From Rotaria socialis (lineage: Eukaryota; Rotifera; Eurotatoria; Philodinida; Philodinidae), in the NCBI GenBank assembly GCA_905331475.1, contig CAJNYU010001792.1, forward strand, positions 3,738 through 67,737: 64,000 bases of DNA. The letters run 5' to 3'. The translations under genes were made by a program, and so were the position numbers. The notes beneath the pieces are model-generated. The model was given only the letters and a program-made list of their open reading frames with translations, had not been told where the DNA came from and searched no databases. Positions 59,488-64,000 of this stretch are shown here, piece after piece. Position 1 is the first letter of the stretch. Every line of letters begins with the position of its first letter.

Positions 59488-62068
59488 TTCAAGCATAATA
59501 AAATATCGAAGATAAATGCAGTAATATTACAAAATTATTTGAATAAAATATGTTGAAATTTGTAGATTGATGCTAAACATATCACTCGAATACATATAAC
59601 AATTTAAATAATCAATCATATTCTCTATAAAACATGATGATAGAATATATTGATTTTTTTCAAGCCTATGTCTACATTAGAGAAGGTCATAAAAAGCACA
59701 GTCACCCTTGATAGTATTCAGGGTTTTGTGTTTTCTAGCATGCTATCATGGGAAGTGGTCCAGAAAAAGTTCTTCTTAGATTTGAATATAATTGCGATAT
59801 AGAAATATTGAGTATAATATTTAAAATGCTGTGCCTTGTTAATTTTTTTTTGTTCCTACTTCTATTCGAAATGACTATCGATTAAAAATGTCAAATAGAA
59901 TCTTATTGAAATTTTCCAATGCATACTAATTTTTTTTTCAAGATGAATTCGGATATTTATTTACTGAGTAATCAATCGACGAAATGTAAATGACAACGAA
60001 TGATAATTCTTCGAAATCATGACCTCGGTTAAGAATACAATGGAATCCTCTGATATGTCCTGGCAAATGTTCTAAATCCAAAAATAAATAAATCTCATTA
60101 ATTCTCGTCTATTTCGATTCAAGATAGAGGCATGATTTATTTTCATCCATTAATCAGAATGCAAATATCTTTCTTTTTTTATTTTCGATGTAAGTAGTTC
60201 TATGAAAAACAGCCAGATATTACCTATATCATCAAGTCATTATGAATTTATTAACAAGATTTGGGCCAATCAAAAATGCGAGCAGAAATCTCTTGCAGAT
60301 CAACATGATGTTTTACATTTTTTATATAAATTATACTTATATACTACGATAATCAATAGCAAACATAAAGAATTTGATGTTCTTACTAAAAGAAAAACCT
60401 TATTAGTCGATCTTCCTCGACTTCAACATGATTCATCAGATAAAGTATATGAAGTTTATGACAATATTGCGAATCCAATTACCAACGGTCGTAAGAAGAT
60501 AAACATTTATTTATTATTAAATTCAATCAGTTAGATCCAGATCTACTAAAACACTTTTTTTTCTATTCCGAAATAGAGCATAAAATTATTCTTCGCTGAA
60601 ATTATTGTGCTTCTTATGATTATAATGTTGCAGTATGGATTAATTATAATTCTCCGTAATGCAAAAGAATCTCGATTTTATTAGAAAAAGGAAACTTTAA
60701 ACATTTATTTATCGAATGAAATATACAAGTAATCCATAGGCATATAATTTCAATATCATCCAATAGATTTTTAGAATTGTCAAGGACAAAAAAATCATAA
60801 GAAGATCATATTGTCACAAAGATCAAGCTTTGCCCATAATAATATCATTACAAGGATATTATTATGCCTACGTTGGATAAAATATTAAACAAATTGGGCC
60901 TAAGTAAACATAATATAAAACGTGTGATGACAAAAATGTAAACCTAAAAGAAAATACGACAATGATAAATTAAGATATTTATTATATTGGCGTACTCATT
61001 GAGTAATATCAATAGAAAATAATGATGTGAATATAATAGGATGAATCAAATAATTTTAACAAGTCATTTCACTAATGTAAGATAGATTTATCGGCGGATG
61101 GAAAGTTTGAACAATACTTTCCATGTATTCAGCATCAATGAAAATCTATTCTGTATATCATTTTGTAACAAGAAATATCAAAAAATACTGATATCGCCTT
61201 GATGAATCTCACTCAACGATAACCGATTGTAAATGTCAAAATCACGATTCGGAAGATTATTTTCAATAACAAAATCAATCCTAAACGTTTTTGAAACAAT
61301 GATAAATTTTCTATGAATAAACATTTATTGAATGTCGTTATTCGATCGAATAAACAATTCATTTTTTGTATCGGACTAATTTTATTTTATCGTTGTTATA
61401 TCTATTGTAATTTTCTAACACATGCCATCATCCTTGTATATTTATTGCATCACCCTCTAGTCAAGTTCGACTGAGAGAAGCTTGTTTTTTTCATCTCATG
61501 AAAGTCTGAATCATACACATCGAAAAGATACGAAACAATGGTAAATAATTGCATTTTTTTTCATTTCTGCAAAAACGATGTAATTATGCAAGAAACGGTA
61601 TAACAACGTAATTTCTCTCATGCAATAGCTCCCTAACTTCGACTGATATATATATATATATGTAAAAGCAAAAAATTCTATTGATTCATTTCATTTTAGG
61701 ATATTCCCATTCTTGTCAGTAGATATCAGAGAAGTTTCGTTCAACGATATATCTCGATTGAAAATTTATGCCACGTAAGCACGATTAACTTTATGTTACA
61801 CATCATCCATAAACAGTGTAACTAGGGAAGCCAGCCAACAAATAGCAAAAATAATATTCTTCTACTACTGCAGCTACTGGTAAGGTTTTTTCCTTTCTCC
61901 CATGTTTATTTGATTCATGACGCATGTTTCATACAATGACGCTACGTTATTGGTCTGTTTGCTGCCGAGTTTCTTCTTCCCCTTACACATTGACTATTAT
62001 TTTTGAAGCTAGAAGAAAGAAAAAAAAGAGAAAAGGATAGAAAAGAGAGCGAGAGAGAAAGCGTCAAC
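59488..62068. other. Non-coding stretch, nothing recognised
   Basis: AT-rich. A 110-codon plus-strand frame (60202-60534) is polar but matches no family I know and has no supporting splice sites or neighbours, so I do not call it a gene. The bZIP promoter should lie near the right end, after a purine-rich tract at about 62007-62060. Confidence 0.4.
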
Positions 62069-62083
62069 ATGAGTCATGATTGA
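62069..62083 (+). promoter_or_regulatory. Short upstream ORF (4 codons) before the bZIP gene
   Basis: ATGAGTCATGATTGA encodes MSHD and a stop, and overlaps the next ATG at 62076 in another frame. If transcribed, it could affect which downstream start is used. Transcript ends are unknown. Confidence 0.3.
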
Positions 62084-63370
62084 CAACTCATTGTGCAATG
62101 TCGATGGTTGTAATTGCGAAATTTGGCAAAAAAAGAGAGAGAGAAAAGGAGAGAGAAGAACTGGGTATAAAAAAGAACAAAATTTCAACATTACGACCAC
62201 TTTTATCGACATACACTCACTCGCGCACTTGCATCATCAAATATCCAACATATTGTCTTCAAACAAATCATCTACAAATCAAACAGTGAAGGTCCATATT
62301 TGTACTCAAAATCAAATTTATCCAGCGACACTAACCCTGTCAAATCCAAAGGAACAGACGACAGAAATTACAACGGCTTTTTCACCCTTCTCTTTCTTCG
62401 AAGATTTATCAGAAACAAGATGTCAATCACTAAGCATACCCCAGTCTTTATACAACCTGGAAGCGATGGACTCGCTACAATTCCCGACGAAATTAGCTGC
62501 GTCTTCAGATTTGGTAAGGATGATCACATTGATCAATATAATAATGATGAACTGATAGACATACTAGAGACAGAAGAGAATTTGAAACAGCAAGCAGCTA
62601 ATGTAAAACTTTCAGAAGCAGCATATCATGCAGCTATAACCAAGATTAAGAATCATTTAAAATTCTCATGTTCACTTCAGGTACACAGCTCCGACGGGTC
62701 ACTTATAAGTGTCTTTAATACTGAACCAAATCAATCGGCATCGTCGACTTATACAAACCTTGAAACATCATTAGAATTACCCATCGGCGATCCTGAATTC
62801 TTACAAGAACTCTTAGACAGCACTTCTCTTACAACACCATTAAACGATCTTGATTTCGATTGCAATTTACTTGACAATTTTCCCGACGACTCCATAACAT
62901 TTGATCAACTTCTTAATTTCGATCCTACAATGACCATCCAAGAATTTACTAATGTTCCTATGGAACAAACTGAACCATGTTCTCAACACGAAGTAACTTC
63001 ATCATTACCACACTCATCAATACACGATGAAACTTCGATCTCCTCAATTAATTCTTCACAATCAGACTGTAGCGAACAAGATACACCAAAACGACGTGCA
63101 GCAAAAAAAAGTACTGCTGAAGAACGGCGATTAGCTCGTTTTGGCAATAAGCAAGTGATTAAATATTCTGATGAATATCATAGCCGAAGAGTTAAAAACA
63201 ATGAAGCTGTGAAGAAAAGCCGCATGAAAGCCAAAGAAAAACAACAAACTAGCGAAGTACAAATGAACAAATTAACGGATGAAAATCGTATGTTAAATGA
63301 TCGTGTTGATGTATTAATGAAAGAACTACAAGTATTACGATCATTGTACAAAGAACTAAAAAAAGAGTGA
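62076..63370 (+). CDS. C/EBP-like bZIP transcription factor
   Basis: The C-terminal 75 residues are a C/EBP-class bZIP: basic region SDEYHSRRVKNNEAVKKSR, then a leucine zipper with L at heptad spacing (KLTDENRML to LYKEL). It would bind DNA as a dimer. An acidic/hydrophobic activation segment (IGDPEFLQELLDS, LDFDCNLLDNF) lies upstream. The 5' end is ambiguous. An ORF from 62076 is open to 62555 in one frame, while the bZIP frame is open from 62300 (ATG at 62300 or 62420). A phase-0 intron 62514-62680 (gtaagg ... ttcacttcag) would join the two and give 375 residues, with SPFSFFEDLSE near the N-terminus. A shorter alternative ending at 62590 also keeps phase. Unspliced, the first ORF would be a uORF overlapping the start. 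An AATAAA is at 63561-63566. Confidence 0.82.
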
Positions 63371-64000
63371 ACGATGAAATCTGGTCACAGACTTCAACGA
63401 GATAATGCATCTTGAACAATGACTGATTCTACTACGGAAAACAATCAATCATGTTCAATCGTCTTTTTCTTGCTTTTTTCGTTAAAAAAAGCTAGTGGAG
63501 CCCGTTTTAGATAGAAAATAGTTTTGCTCATTTCAACTATAATCATGAATTAAAAAAAAGAATAAAAATACATATATTTACCTATAAATATTTGTATACG
63601 TCTTAACATGCTATATGCGTGTTTCTAAAGAAATTTTTTTATTGTTAAAAAAAAGCGTGAAATGAGAATTTAATTCAACATTGTCGCCTTTTATCATTTG
63701 ATTATTTTGCTCATGTCTCTAATTTAAATATAATAATTAATAAAATATGCTTATAAAATAAAGCTACTTTGATATTCATTAATAACAAATTTTTTCTTTC
63801 ATCGACGGAAAAAAAACTCAAGCATTCTTGAAGAATAAGCCGACTGAAAAATTCCCACAAATCATCGATATTTACATAGAGTGAATTAGTAATCGTCTTC
63901 TTGTTTTACGTACATTCTAGAAAAAACACTGATAGATGAATCATTCTTATAGTGTCCACAAACATATAAAGAAATATATGTTGTAGGACAGATTGAAATT
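63371..64000. other. bZIP 3' UTR and flank
   Basis: Contains AATAAA at 63561-63566, about 190 bases after the stop. The rest is AT-rich with no recognised feature to the window end. Confidence 0.45.

Noticed and set aside
60202-60534. 110-codon plus-strand frame
   Set aside because: Longest frame in its neighbourhood, but no recognised family, no splice partners and AT-driven composition; kept only as a note.

Overview
The window looks like nuclear DNA of a bdelloid rotifer (Adineta/Rotaria type). It is AT-rich with dense metazoan genes, most introns are about 50-80 nt, one gene belongs to the F-box/LRR family I associate with bdelloids, and there is an inverted pair of arrays of TGTGGG, the repeat I recall as telomeric in bdelloids. 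A bacterial-type M23 peptidase gene with an intron also fits, because bdelloids carry many transferred genes. The assignment rests on sequence recognition only; no search was run.

Layout. 1-9 kb is repeat-rich and gene-poor: a TIR element split by a tRNA-derived SINE, a 120-bp tandem duplication, two 10-bp minisatellites, an ADP-ribosyltransferase exon remnant, a foldback element, an F-box/LRR pseudogene and the telomere-like repeats. 9-24.7 kb is gene-dense: an SVOP-like transporter (-) divergent from DOT1L (+), RPN2 (+), an M23 peptidase (-) divergent from an ELAV-like RNA-binding protein (+), a TIR element, and a B-box protein (-). 26.7-37.6 kb holds two tandem LOTUS-Tudor genes (TDRD5/7-like, piRNA/germ-granule class) on the minus strand. 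37.9-45.2 kb holds a PDIA5-like disulfide isomerase with an extra thioredoxin module (a hAT-like element sits in one intron), followed by selenoprotein K with an in-frame UGA and a possible SECIS. 48.6-51.5 kb is TRMT10C and 52.2-53.9 kb is an FMRFamide-receptor-like GPCR (-). 54-62 kb is mostly non-coding, with microsatellites, palindromic repeats and possible upstream GPCR exons. 62-63.4 kb is a C/EBP-like bZIP gene with an unusual overlapping-frame 5' end.

Exon models were built by hand from GT-AG sites. For every multi-exon gene called intact (SVOP-like, DOT1L, RPN2, M23, ELAV-like, B-box, both TDRD-like genes, PDIA5-like, SelK, TRMT10C, GPCR) the exon lengths sum to a multiple of three and the junction phases agree. 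Several genes share an ER or secretory theme by chance of neighbourhood (RPN2 for N-glycosylation, PDIA5-like for disulfide formation, SelK for ER stress and ERAD). The two LOTUS-Tudor genes bear on transposon silencing and sit in a region that carries several TE remnants.
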